From: Apostichopus japonicus
Lineage: Eukaryota; Echinodermata; Holothuroidea; Aspidochirotida; Stichopodidae
Length of the DNA stretch: 64,000 nucleotides
Direction: 5' to 3'
Assembly: GCF_037975245.1 (NCBI RefSeq)
Contig: NC_092576.1
Span: 28,697,111 to 28,761,110, forward strand
The position numbers and the translations under genes are program-made. Numbering within the stretch: position 1 is the stretch's first letter; every line of letters starts with the position of its first letter. Below, one piece after another: positions 42,844 through 56,096 of this stretch. The notes beneath the pieces were generated by a model. The model was given only the letters and a program-made list of their open reading frames with translations. It was not told the origin of the DNA and made no database searches.

Positions 42844-43392
42844 TTATAAAAAATAATAGTGGGTGGGGGATTTCCAGGGGTTATTCCAAGGAATATTATT
42901 AATACGCTGCGATGGTGTACACTCTGCCTTTAGAAAGCACAACCTTGACTCTGCAGAAATGGCATTGTAAAATATTTCCCTGAGCCACCCAGACTCTAAA
43001 TAGCTGAAGACTTTACCATCTTTATAGTCCGTCATCAGTCTTTGCTTCAGTTCAATGTTATCATTACTGGTAAAATAATGCGCAATATCAATGTACATGC
43101 AAGGCGGCCATTTTTTCATTTCAATTTCGCCTTCCCATGCAAGTGGTAAATCCGAAAGAGGATCGGGCATGGTCTTTCCTTCAACCTGAAGTACCGATGC
43201 GTGGTCATCTGCCTTTTCATTTCGCGCATCTGCTTTATTAACTTCAGCAATGTTCATCTGAACGGCAGCATACGCTAAAGCAACCAACTCTTCTTTCCGG
43301 CCATTCATCTTCAACTTTCGTTTCTTTAAAAATTCCTTCAGTCTGTCAACTTTCCAAAGTTTAAACTCTTCCAAACTTGTAGGAATATCCAT
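42844..43392 (-). CDS. SAP-domain protein, probably 3'-truncated
   Basis: 182 codons from ATG at 43392. Residues about 8-45 (LWKVDRLKEFLKKRKLKMNG then RKEELVALAY) are a SAP motif, a helix-extended-helix DNA-binding module. The middle (DYKDGKVFSYLESGWLREIF, FLKAECTPSQRINN) resembles the region preceding a SWIM zinc finger and YqaJ-type nuclease in large invertebrate proteins as I recall them; those domains are absent. It ends in a short unlike tail (WKSPTHYYFL) close to the nested element at 42203-42774, which may have replaced the rest. Lying inside inverted-repeat ends, it is probably cargo or part of a mobile element. Expression is unknown. Confidence 0.55.
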   Translation of the reverse strand: MDIPTSLEEFKLWKVDRLKEFLKKRKLKMNGRKEELVALAYAAVQMNIAEVNKADARNEKADDHASVLQVEGKTMPDPLSDLPLAWEGEIEMKKWPPCMYIDIAHYFTSNDNIELKQRLMTDYKDGKVFSYLESGWLREIFYNAISAESRLCFLKAECTPSQRINNIPWNNPWKSPTHYYFL

Positions 43393-46300
43393 CCCAAAGC
43401 GAAAAAACAGAGTAAATTTAGACGTAAATTATGCGATTTCTAATGTTTACTGTAAGTGCTCATTAAGTTAACGTGGGTACGCGAGCATACAACTCTCGTC
43501 GCAACGAGAGTATTCTTATTTGACCTCTTGACCTCCATTGCGCAATGCAAACTCTGAACTCGCTTATATAAGAATAATGACAATGGAAGATGGATGCAGA
43601 CAGAAGGAGGTGGAATAAGACGCTGGACGATGCCACAAGGGAAAAGAGGGGTGGGGTGTCCCTGGGTTAGTGGGTGGGCTATGCATTTGATATGTTTAAA
43701 CTGTTTTCCTATCCTGGTTTTTTCAGATGCAGAAGAAGGTGATTAAGACGCTAGACGATGCCACCAGAAGAAAAGAGAGAGAGGGGGGGGGGGTGTTACT
43801 GGGTCAGTGGGTTGGTTATGTATTTGATATATATTAACTGTTTTTCTATCCTTGTTTTTTCAGATGCAGAGGGTTATGTATTTGATACGTTCTATTTTTG
43901 TTTATTCCTTTTTTTTCAGATGCAGAAGGAGATGGATTAAGACGCTAGACGATGCCACCAGAAGAAGAGGGGGGGTGTCCCTGGGTCAGTGGATGGGCTA
44001 TGTATTTGATATATTTTAATTGTTTTCTATACTTTGTTTTTTCAGATGCAGAAAAAGATGGATTAAGACGCAGGACGACGACAACATAAGAAGAAGGATA
44101 ATGACTGAAAGATGCCACAATGAGACGTAAGGGGGGGGGGGGTGTCCCTGGGTCAGTAGGTGAGCTATGTATTTGATATATTTGAACTGTTTTTCTATCC
44201 TTGTTTTTTTTCAGATGTAGAAGAAGATTGATAAAGACGCTGGACGATGCCACCAGAAGAAGAGGGAGGGTGGGGTTGTTACTGGGTCAGTGGGTGGGTT
44301 ATGTATTTGATGTGGTTAACTGTTTTTCTATCCTTGTTTTTCAGATACACAGGGTTAAATATTTGATACGTTCTTATTGTTTTTCTATTCTGGCTTTTTT
44401 AGATGCAGAGGAAGATGGATTAAGACGCTGGACGATGCCACCAGAAGAAGACGGGGGTAGGGGTGTCCCTGGGTCAGTAGGTGAGCTATGTATTTGATAT
44501 ATTTGCACTGTTTTTCTATCCTTGTTTTTTTTCAGATGCAGAAGAAGATTGATAAAGACGCTGGACGATGCCACCAGAAGAAGAGGGAGGGTGGGGTTGT
44601 TACTGGGTCAGTGGGTGGGTTATGTATTTGATGTGGTTAACTGTTTTTCTATCCTTGTTTTTCAGATGCACAGGGTTAAATATTTGATACGTTCTTATTG
44701 TTTTTTCTATTCTGGCTTTTTTATATGCAGAGGAAGATGGATTAAGACGCTGGACGATGCCACCATAAGAAGAGGGGAGGAGGTGTCCTTGAATCAGTAG
44801 TTGGGCTATGTATTTGATATGTTTTAAGTGTTTTTCTATACTTGTTTTACAGGTGCGGAGGGTTATGTATTTGATATGTTCTTATTGTTTTCTATCTTTG
44901 TTTTCAGATGCAGAAGAAGAAGGATTAAGACGCAGGACGACGACAACATAAGAAGAAGTACAATGACTATGGAAGGTGGATGCAGACAGAAGGAAGTGGA
45001 ATAAGACGCTGGAAGATGCAACAAGAAGAAGTAGGGGTTTACCTGGGTAAGTGGGTGAACTATGTATTTGATATGTTTTAACTGTTTTTCTGTCCTTGTT
45101 TTTGCGGATGCAGAAGAAGATAGATTAAGACGCTGGACGATGCCACCATAAGAAGAGGGGTGGTTGGGTGTCCATGGGTCAGTAGGTGGGCCCTGTATTT
45201 GATATGTTTTATCTGTTTTTCAATTCTTGTTTTTTCAGATGCAGAAGAAGATGGAATAAGACGTTGGACGATGCCACCAGTCGAAGACGTGGGTGGTGTC
45301 CCTGGGTTAGTGGGTGGGCTCTGTCTTTGATATGTTTTGACTGTGTGTCTATCCTTGTTTTTTCAGATGCAGAGGCTTATGTATTTGATACGTTCTTATT
45401 GTTTTTCTACTCTTGTTTTTTTCAGATGCAGAAGAAGATGGAATAAGACGTTGGACGATGCCACCAGTCGAAGAGGTGGGTGGTGTCCCTGGGTTAGTGG
45501 GTGGGCTCTGTATTTGATATGTTTTGACTGTGTGTCTCTATCCTTGTTTTTTCAGATGCAGAGGCTTATGTATTTGATACGCTCTTATTGTTTTTCTACT
45601 CTTGTTTTTTCAGATGCAAAAGAAGATGGATTAAGACGCTGAACGATGCCATCAGAAGAAGAGGGGGGGGGGGGGGTGGGGTGTGTCTCTAGGTCCATGG
45701 GTGAGCTTTGTATTTGATATGTTTTAAGTGTTTTTCTATCCTTGTTTTTCAGGTGCGAAGGGTTATGTATTTGATATGTTCTTATTGTTTTTCTATCTTT
45801 GTTTTCAGATGCAGAAGAAGATGGATTAAGACGCAGGACGACGACAACATAAGAAGAAGGATAATAACAATGGAAGGTGGATGCAGACAGAAGGAAGTGG
45901 AATAAGACGCTGGAAGATGCCACACGAAGAAGTAAAGGGGTGTCTCTGGGTTAGTGGGTGAGCTATGTATTTGATATGTTGTAACTGTTTATCTATCCTT
46001 GTTTTTCGGATGAAGAGGGTTATGCTTTTCATATGTTTTAACTGTTTTTCTATTCTTCTTTTATCAGATGCAGAAGAAGATTGATTAAGACGCTAAACGA
46101 TGCCAAAAAAGAGGAGGGAGTGTCCCTGGATCAGTTGGTGGGCTATAAATTTGATATGTTTAACTGTTTTCTATCCTTGTTTTTTCAGATGCAGAGGAAG
46201 ATGGATTAAGACGCTGGCCGATGCCACCAGAAGAAGAAAGGGGGTGGGGTGTCCCTGGGTCAGTAGGTGGCTATGTATTTGATATATTTGAACTGTTTTT

Positions 46301-49300
46301 TCTATCCTTGTTTTTGTTTACATGCAGATGAAGATGGATTAAGACGCTGGACGATGCCACCAGAAGAAGAGGTGGTGTCCCTCTTCAGTGGGTGAGCTAT
46401 ATATTTGATATGTTTTAACTGTTTTTCTATCCTTGTTTTTACAGGTGCAGAGGGTTATGTATTTGATACGTTCTTATTGTTTTTCTATTCCTTTTTTTTT
46501 CAGATGCAGAAGAAGATGGAATAAGACGCTGGACGTTGCCACCAGTTGAAGAGGTGGGGAGAGGTGTCCCTGGGTTAGTGGGTGGGGTCTGTATTTGATA
46601 TGTTTTAACTGTATTCTATCCTTGTTTTTTCAGATGCAGGAGAAGGTTGATTAAGACGCTGGACGATGCCGCCAGAAGAAGTGGGAAGGTGGGGTTGTTA
46701 CTGGGTCAGTGGGTGAGTTATGTATTTCATATGGTTAACTGTTTTTCAATATTTGTTTTTCTATTCTTGTTTTTTTCGGATGCAGAGGAAGAAGAATAAA
46801 GACTCTGGCCGATGTCACCAGAAGAAGAGACGGGGGGGGGGGTGGCGTCCCTGTGTCAGTGGGTGGGCTGTGTATTTGATATGTCTTAACTGTTTTTTCT
46901 ATCCTCGTTTTTTCATATGCAGAAGAAGATGGAATAAGACGCTGGACGATGCCACCAGAAAAGAGGGGGGTGTCTCTAGGTCAGTGGGTGAGCTATGTAG
47001 TTGATATGTTTTAAGTGTTTTTCTATCCTTGTTTTTTAGGTGCGGAGGGTTATAAAGAAGATGAATTAAGACACAGGACGACGACAAAATAAGAAGAAGG
47101 ATAATAACAATGGAAGGTGGATGCAGACAGAAGGAAGTGGAATAAGACGCTGGACGATGCCACAAGAAGAAGTAAAGGGGTGTCCCTGGGTTAGTGGGTG
47201 AGCTATGTATTTGATATGTTTTAACTGTTTTTCTATCCTTGTTTTTTCAGACGCAGAAGAAGATAGCTTAAGACGCTGGACGATGCAAACAGAAGAAGTG
47301 AGGGGGGGGGGGGTGAGTACCTGGGTCAGTGAGTGGGCTCTGTATTTGATATGCATTAACTGTTATTCTATCCTTGTTTTTCAGATGCAGATGGTTATGT
47401 ATTTGATACCTTCTAATTGTTTGTTATTACTGTTTTTTTTCAGATGCAGAAATAAGTGGATTAAGACGCTGGTCGATGCCACCAGAAGAAGAGGTGGTGT
47501 CCCTAGGTCAGTGGGTGAGCTATGTATTTGATATGTTTTAACTGTTTTTCTTTCTTTGTTTTTTTCAGACGCTTAAGACGCTGGACGATGCCAACAGAAG
47601 AAGAGAGGGGGTGATGAGTACCTGGGTCAGTAAGTGGGCTATGTATTTGATATGCATTAACTGTTATTACATCCTTGTTTTGATGTATTTGATACGTTCT
47701 AATTGTTTGTTATTACTTGTTTTTTCAGATGCAGCAGAAGATGGAACAAGACGCTGGACGATGCCACCATAAGAAGAAGTGGTAGTCCTTGGGTCAGTGG
47801 GTGGGCTATGTATTTGATATGTTTTAACTGTTTTTCTTTCCTTGTTTTACAGGTGCGGAGGGTTATGTATTTGATATGTTCTTATTGTTTTTCTATCTTT
47901 GTTTTCAGATGCAGAAGAAGATGAATTAAGACACAGGACGACGACAACATAAGAAGAAGAATAATAACAATGGAAGGTGGATGCAGACAGAAGAAGATAG
48001 CTTAAGACGCTGGAAGATGCCAACAGAAGAAGAGAGGGGGTGGGGAGTACCTGGGTCAGTGAGTGGGCTATGTATTTGATATGTCTTAACTGTTATTACA
48101 TCCTTGTTTTTGATGTATTTGATACGTTCTAATTGTTTGTTATTATTTGTTTTCAGATGTAGAAATAAATGGAATAAGACGCTGGGCGATGCCACGAGAA
48201 GAAGTAAAGGGGTGTCCCTGGGGTAGTAGGTGAGCTATGTATTTGATATGTTTTAACTGTTTTTCTATCTTTGTTTTTTCAGATGCAGAAGAGGATAGAA
48301 TAAGACGCTGGACGTTGCCACCAGTCGAAGAGGTGGGAATCGTCCCTGGGTTAGTGGGTTGGCTCTGTATTTGATATGTCTAAACTGTATTCTATACTTG
48401 TTTATCAGATGCAGATGGTTATGTATTTGATACGTTCTAATTGTTTGTTATTACTTGTTTTTCAGATGCAGAAATAGATGGATTAAGACGCTGGTCGATG
48501 CCACCAGAAGTGTCCCTAGGTCAGTGGGTGAGCTATGTATTTGATATGTTTTAACTGTTTTTCTTTCTTTGTTTTTTTTTTTCAGACGCAGAAGAAGATA
48601 GCTTAAGACGCTGGACGATGCCAACAGAAGAAGAGGTGGGGTGGGGAGTACCTGGGTCAGTAAGTGGGCTATGTATTTGATATGCATTAACTGTTATTAC
48701 ATCCTTGTTTTTGATGTATTTGATACGTTCTAATTGTTTGTTATTACTTGTTTTTCAGATGCAGAAGAAGATCGAACAAGACGCTGGACGATGCCACCAT
48801 AAGAAGAAGTGATAGTCCTTGGGTCAGTGGGTGGGCTACGTATTTGATATGTTTTAACTGTTTTTCTTTCCTTGTTTTTTTCAGACGCAGAAGAAGATAG
48901 CTTAAGACGCTGGACGATGCCAACAGAAGAAGAGGGGGGGGGGGAGTACCTGGGTCAGTGAGTGGGCTATGTATTTGATATGTTTAACTGTTTTTCTATC
49001 CTTGTTTTTCCGATGCATATGGTTATGTATTCGAAACGTTCTAATTGTTTGTTATTACTTGTTTTTCAGATGCAGAAATAGATGGATTAAGACGCTGGTC
49101 GATGCCACCAGAAGAAGAAGTGGTGACCCTAGGTCAGTGGGTGAGCTATATATTTGATATGTTTAACTGTTTTTCTATCCTTGTTTTTACAGGTGCAGAA
49201 GGTTATGTATTTGATACGTTCTTATTGTTTTTCTATTCCTTGTTTTTTTCAGATGCAGAAGAAAATGGAATAAGACGCTGGACGTTGCCACCAGTCGAAG

Positions 49301-49739
49301 AGGTGGGGGGTGTCCCTGGGTTATTGGGTGGGCTCTGTATTTGATATGTTTTAACTGTTTTTCTATCTTTGTTTTATCAGAAGATTTTATGTAGAAGAAG
49401 ATGGATTAAGACGCACGACGTCGACAACATAAGAAGAAGGATGATGACAGTGGAAGATGGATGCAGACAGAAGAAGGTGGAATAAGACGCTGGAAGATGC
49501 CACCAGAAGCAGAGGATGGGGAAGTCCCTGGGTTAGTGGGTAGGCTATGTATTTGATATGTTTTCACTGTTTTTCTATCTTTGTTTCATCAGATGTAGAA
49601 GAAGATGGATTTAGACGCACGACGTCGACAACATAAGAAGAAGGATGATGACAGTGGGTGGTGTATGCAGACAGAAGAAATAAGAGGCTGGACGATGCCA
49701 CCACAAGAAGAGGTACGTTTTAACTGTTTTTCTATCCTC

Positions 49740-50100
49740 AGTCAGAAAATGTGCCAATTTAAGTCATTAAATGTTGTACTTTAGACAGACATAAGTGTAA
49801 TGGTCACTTAACTTAATTGTCTCCTCATTAATGACAGTGATTAATAGTCAATACATTCACTCGTTTTTCTCACAACAGTCTGCTGAGGTACTGCCTCTTT
49901 CACAGCAAATCCATGAAACAATGATTTGTAAAACAGTGCGTTCCACACAATAAGCAAAAAATAAACAATATCGTTAGAAATCAATATGTGTTTTGCCTGG
50001 TCAATTAATGACATGTAATCCATGTCATAGCAGAGCATATGGTGATGCTTATATTCAGCAAGGTTCACCCAGTTTGCATTGTTTTCCATAGCCTTGTTAT
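49740..50100. other. Spacer between repeat families A and B
   Basis: Shares TCAGTCAGAAAATGTGCCAAT with 34470-34490, so it may be a duplicated copy of the flank of the exon-like segment at 34791. No gene seen. Confidence 0.5.
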
Positions 50101-50103
50101 TTC

Positions 50104-51975
50104 AGATGTGATGGCAGGCAGATCGATGGAGACGCTGGACGGCACTCGGAGACGGTGGAACAGGACAGAAGATGGACGAACAAGCAGAACATTGATGGAA
50201 GGGGACTGACAGGAACCCTGGATAGGTGCGATTTACAATGTGTTTGATATGTTTCAACTGTTTTCTTTAGCCTTTTATTTCAAATGTGATAGATGGCAGA
50301 TCGATGGAGACTCTGGACATCAATTGGAGACGGTGGAACAGGACAGAAGATGCATGAAGAAGAAGAACAACGACGTAAGAAGAATGACGGGACCCCTGGA
50401 TAGGTGCGTTTAACAATTTGTTTGATATGTTTTAACTGGTTTCTTTAGCCTTTTATTTCATATGTGAAAGATGGCAGAGCAATGGAGACGCTGAACGGCA
50501 TTTGCAAATGTTGGAACAGGTAGACGATGAATTAAGAGGCAGAACAACGACGAAAGAAGAATGACGGGACCCTGGATAGGTGCGTTTAACAGTGTGTTTG
50601 ATATGTTTTAACTGTTTTCTTTAGCCTTGTTATTTCAGAGGTGATAGCAGACAGATCGATGGAGACGCTGAACATCAATTGGAGACGGTGGAACAGGGCA
50701 GAAGAGGAAGGAAGAAGCAAAACTACGACTGAAGAAGAATGACGGGACCCTGGATAGATGCGTTTTAAATGTGTTTGATATGTTTTACTGTTTTCTTAGC
50801 CTTTTTATTTCAGATGTGATAGATGGCAGATCGATGGAGACGCTGGACATCAATTGGAGACGGTGGAACAGGACAGAAAATGGATGAAGAAGCTGAACAA
50901 CGACGTAAGAAGAATGACGGGACCCATTGATAGGCGCGTTTTACGATGTGTTTGATATGTTTAAACTGTTTTCTTTAGCCATTTATTTCATATGTGAAAG
51001 ATGGCAGAGCAATGGAGACGCTGGACGGCATTTGCAAATATTGGAACAGGTAGAAGATGAATGAAGAGGCAGAACAACGACGGAAGAAGACTGACGGCAA
51101 CCCTGGATAGGTGCGTTTTACAATGTGTTTGACATGTTTTAACTGTTTTCCTGGCCTTTTCAGAGGATCTGGACGGCACTTGGTGACGGTGGAACAGGAC
51201 AGAAGATAAATAAAGAGGAACAACGACGGAAGAACACTACAGGACCCCTGGATAGGTGCGTTTTACGATGTGTTTGATATGTTTTAACTGTTTACTTTAG
51301 CCTTTTTATTTCAGATGTGATATATGGCAGATCGATGGAGAAACTTGACGGCAATTAGAGACGGTGGAACAGGACAGAAGATGGATGTAGAAGTAAAAAC
51401 AACAACGGACGAAAAATAGTCAGACCCCTGGTTAGGTGCGTTTTACAATGTGTTTGATATGTTTTAACTGTTTTCCTGAGCCTTGTTAGTTTAGATGTGA
51501 TAGCAGACAGATCGATGGAGACGTTGGACGGCAATTAGAGACGGAGAAAAGGGTCAGAAGATGGATGAAGAAGAAAAAACAACAACGGAAGAAGAATAGC
51601 CGAAACCATGGTTAGGTGTGATAACAATGTGTTTGATATTTTTAATTTTTTTCCTTAGCCTTTTTATTTCAGATGATAGCAGACAGAACGATTAAGACGC
51701 TGGATGGCACTTGGAGACGATCGAACAGGACAAGATAAATGAAAAAGAAACATGACAACGATGGAAAAAGACTGACAGGACCCCTGGATAGGTGGGTTTT
51801 ACAATGTGTTTGATGTGTTTTAAATGTTTTATTTAGCCTTGTATTTCGGATGTGATAGCAGACAGATCGATGGAGACGCTGGACGGCACTTGGAGACGGT
51901 CGAACAGGACAGAAGATAGATGAAGAAGCAGAACAACGTCGGAAGAATAATAATAAAGGGACCCCTGATTAGATG
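50104..51975. repeat. 176-bp tandem repeat (family B), about 11 copies
   Basis: Units start near 50104, 50279, 50459, 50636, 50810, 50987, 51161 (shortened), 51312, 51493, 51670 and 51847. Each has TTTGATATGTTTTAACTGTT, a TTTATTTCAG-like step, then GATGTGATAGCAGACAGATC, GATGGAGACGCTGGACGGCA, and GGACCCCTGGATAGgtgcg. The pyrimidine part is shared with family A, so both arrays descend from one ancestor. Confidence 0.9.
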
Positions 51976-51983
51976 CGTTTTAC

Positions 51984-52014
<31 letters not shown>

Positions 52015-52075
52015 ATTATATATATATTATATATATATTATATATATATAATTTTGATCGTCAATATATATATAT
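51984..52075. repeat. (TA)n microsatellite with periodic interruptions
   Basis: TATATATAT blocks interrupted by TTATA at regular spacing, directly after the last 176-bp unit. Confidence 0.9.
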
Positions 52076-52079
52076 AAAT

Positions 52080-53165
<1,086 letters not shown>

Positions 53166-53199
53166 CATATATATATATGTTAACCTTTGAAAACATTTC

Positions 53200-54460
53200 G
53201 AAAATCCTATTTTGAAAATCCTTTCTTTTAACATGAGTGTTTTGAATTCAATTTAGAAAAGATACTACCTGGTTTCATTATTTAAGAAGTGAAAATGAAA
53301 GCAAACTCAGACGAAAGCGGAACTATGTGTCTCATCCTTAATAATTAACGTTAATTAACCATAAGATGTAACGACAATCATATGCTGTATTCCTTTCTGT
53401 CTAAACGTTGCCGATGAAGGCGCACTTACTTCCTGTCAGTAGAATTTTGTTGGTTTCGCACCATACGTTTGTTTAATAATTCGTTGATGTGGATGACACT
53501 AACACGTACTGATAAACGGTTTTGTCTTTGCAAATATTGATGAAGATCCAACTTTTCGTTACTGGTCGTTAGGTGAGTGAAAATGTTACAAAGTTGAATT
53601 AAACGTAAAAATTAAATAATAAGTTACCAATTGTCTTCGTGCTGGTACGAAAATGTCAACAGAAACTAGATAGTTTAACCTAATTGTGATTCCTCCGTTT
53701 GCTAGTGTTATTGTGGATCTTTTGGTACAACATGTTACTAACGATAGAATGAATATTGTAACGGGAAGTAAACACGAAAAATGGGTAATAGTTCTTGTTA
53801 AGAGCAGGAGTACGATTATTATAAGATTAATGTATGTTCATTTGAAAGACAGACTTCTAGTGATGAATTGTACAGCCATCGAAAGATTGAGCAACTATTT
53901 CAAGTTATTGTCTAGTAAGTTATCAACAATGAAAGGGAATACCTTTTACATATACGTTCATACGAATCAACTGTAACTTAGCTGTAGTTGTTGAAATAAG
54001 AGAAACACAGCACATTATGGAGAGAGAAAAAACTGTTAGCAAATTGTTTCCCTTCCGAACAACAGTATATCGGATATGATCCTTAAATGCATTGGACTTC
54101 TAGATAACCGCCCCCCCCCCCCCGCCCCGATACAGTTTGCCTCAGTGAAGAACGTTTGTAGATACAAAACCTTCGCAACATCTAACCACGTGGTCTCCAC
54201 ATATTAGAAAGGAGTGACTGAACCACCTCTGCCTTTTTTAATTTCCCCTTCACCCTCTTCTCTCCTCCATCCGACAGCCTCTCTTAGCCTTTGTATCCAT
54301 AGTCACAAGATACGTAATTTTATACTTCATATTTTGAAAGGAATTGATTCAATAACCCATTGATTCTATATATTGGTTTCCACTGACAGTTAAAGATAAG
54401 AGTATATGCACAGAGGATATATCATTAAAGAGATTAAACTGAAACCTAATGTCGTACCTA
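53200..54460. other. Intergenic DNA
   Basis: A 96-codon ORF at 53686-53976 has no recognisable domain or splice context; I do not call it a gene. A C run sits at 54109-54126. Confidence 0.4.
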
Positions 54461-54550
54461 CTTTAATAAAGATCACATTTGTGTAACAAAGCAATACAAT
54501 TACTTGAACTTACCAAAAGGTTGGTACACCCAACATTATAGTATATAATT

Positions 54551-56096
54551 TCTGCCCAAAATTCACAAGCCTGGTAAACCTGGTAGGCCTATCATCTCAT
54601 GCAATGGGTCCCCATCGAGATGATATCCTTGTTTGTGGACCACTTCATCAAACCTCTAGTTCCTCAGATTAACTCTTACATCCATGACACTCCAGATTTC
54701 CTCAGGAAACTTGAAGATATCAAGAACCAAATCCATAGTACAGTCATCATCGGTACTTTCGACGTCACTTCTCTTTACACTAACATTTCTCATGCTGAAG
54801 GTATCGCAGCCACGTGTGCAGCCCTGTCTAAGAAGGTCCACACTTTTCCACCCATCTCTGACATCAAAATTCTCATACAACAGGTTCTCACCAGAAACAA
54901 CTTCACGTTCATGGACAAGCATTACCTTCAAAGACACGGGACTGCCATGGGTACCAGGATGGCACCTTCCTTTGCTTGCCTGTTCATGGCTAGCCTTGAA
55001 GAATGCGTGCTCAGTACAGCTCCCTGTCGTCCTCTTTTCTGGTGGCGCTACATTGATGACAACTTTTTCGTTTGGACCAGTGATGAGGATAGCCTGCTCA
55101 CCTTCATCAATCACATCAATTCTTTCCACAGCACCATCAAATTCCCCTATGATTACTCTCACCAACAGGTTAATTTTCTCGATGTGACTGTTCGCAAGGA
55201 ACACGGTTCTCTCTCTACAGACTTATACACCGAGCGCACAGACACACACCAGTATCTTCATTCTTCAAGCTGCCATCCCCGTAACTGCAAGTCTGGAATT
55301 GCCTACAGTCAAGCACTTCGTCTTCGTCGCATTAGCTCTAACAATTCCTCTTTCATTCGCCATACAGATGCTTTGGAAAAACACCTTACTGCCAGGGGCC
55401 ATATGCCAGAAGGTCGCGTGAAGCCATTTAGAGAGACCACTCCCTCTCCAGATCATCTACCCCTGGTTGTTATTTTCCACCCAAATCTTTCTCCTCTTCA
55501 GCAAATCACCTCTAAAAACCACAACATTCTCCTCACTTCAGATAGACTCCAACGAGCCGTCCAAGAAAAACCCATCATCGCCTACAGACGACCCCGCAAC
55601 CTACGAGACCTTATTGTGCGTGCTGCTGTTCCACCTCTAACTTCTAACCCTACACTCATTCAGCATGATACTTTCAAACGTGATCGCACTTCGAGATGCA
55701 TCATCTGCAGCCACTACATTCTTGAATCCAATTCCATCACCAGCCACAGCATGCAACTCACACACAAGACTAAGGGTCACATCACTTGCACAACCACTAA
55801 TGTCATATATCTGATCTCTTGTAGAGTTTGCGGCATCGAGTATGTTGGCGAGACCAAAACCACTCAAGAAGCGATTCTATGGTCACAGATCCATAGTCAA
55901 CACCATGAAGACTGAGACCCCAGTTGGAGAACACTTTAACCTTCCCAACCATACCATTAACGACATGTCCCTACATGTGATTGAATCCTTAGGTAGCCGT
56001 CCTGACATAGTACGAATCAGCAGAAAGAGGCTGTGGATGCAACGCCTTCACACCATTCAACCTCATGGGCTCAACATTCAGGAAGGACATGACTAA
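54551..56096 (+). pseudogene. Penelope-like reverse transcriptase and GIY-YIG endonuclease (two frameshifts)
   Basis: Main open part 54599-55915. Reverse transcriptase motifs in order: TFDVTSLYTNISHAEGI (usually YTNIP), RHGTAMGTRMAPSFACLFM, WWRYIDDNFFVW (catalytic Asp pair in YIDD), VNFLDVTV, RTDTHQYLHSSSCHP. The linker ends in a Cys-rich CIICSHYI, then VIYLISCRVCGIEYVGETKT, the GIY-YIG start. The rest (RFYGHRS, GEHFNLPNH, ESLG, RLWMQRLHTIQPHGLN) is in another frame at 55842-56096, so a frameshift lies near 55865-55875. Another lies near 54615, where LPKIHKPG runs into a stop. Both breaks make this copy inactive. It is a host-genome retroelement that nicks DNA with its endonuclease and copies its RNA. 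Confidence 0.9.

Larger units (their letters stand above)
41482..43564 (-). mobile_element. 2.1-kb terminal-inverted-repeat element carrying a SAP-domain ORF
   Basis: AGCGAGTTCAGAGTT at 41482-41496 is the exact reverse complement of 43550-43564. Imperfect inverted similarity continues inward (TGCGCA, GGTCA-rich words) for about 60 bp. TA flanks both ends (41480-41481 and 43565-43566), as expected for a TA target. It interrupts the repeat block GACAACATAAGAAGAAGGAT. No transposase is seen; the only clear ORF is the SAP-domain protein. A smaller element is nested at 42203-42774. Confidence 0.8.
40830..49735. repeat. Large array of exon-like tandem repeats (family A)
   Basis: Several dozen units. 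Each has a pyrimidine-rich stretch (CTGTTTTTCTATCCTTGTTT), TTTCAG, a purine-rich block (ATGCAGAAGAAGATGGATTA, AGACGCTGGACGATGCCACC, AGAAGAAGAGG) with a variable G run, then CCCTGGgtcagtgggtgggc. The purine block is open in two frames (AEEDGLRRWTMPPEEE; CRRRWIKTLDDATRRR). Half-units with GCAGAGGGTTATGTATTTGA alternate with full ones. A third block type, GACGACGACAACATAAGAAG, recurs near 44080, 44937, 45838, 47080, 47938, 49420 and 49620. G-run length varies between units, so reading frame is not conserved. All ORFs here are repeat reads. The array is interrupted at 41482-43564 by a mobile element. Confidence 0.9.

Noticed and set aside
44201-49344. Many 60-110 codon ORFs in family A repeats
   Set aside because: Each is a repeat unit plus pseudo-intron read in a chance open frame. 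G-run variation breaks the frame between units.
53686-53976. 96-codon ORF as a gene
   Set aside because: No domain, no clear splice sites and no hydrophobic or compositional signature; length is within chance for AT-rich DNA with few stops.
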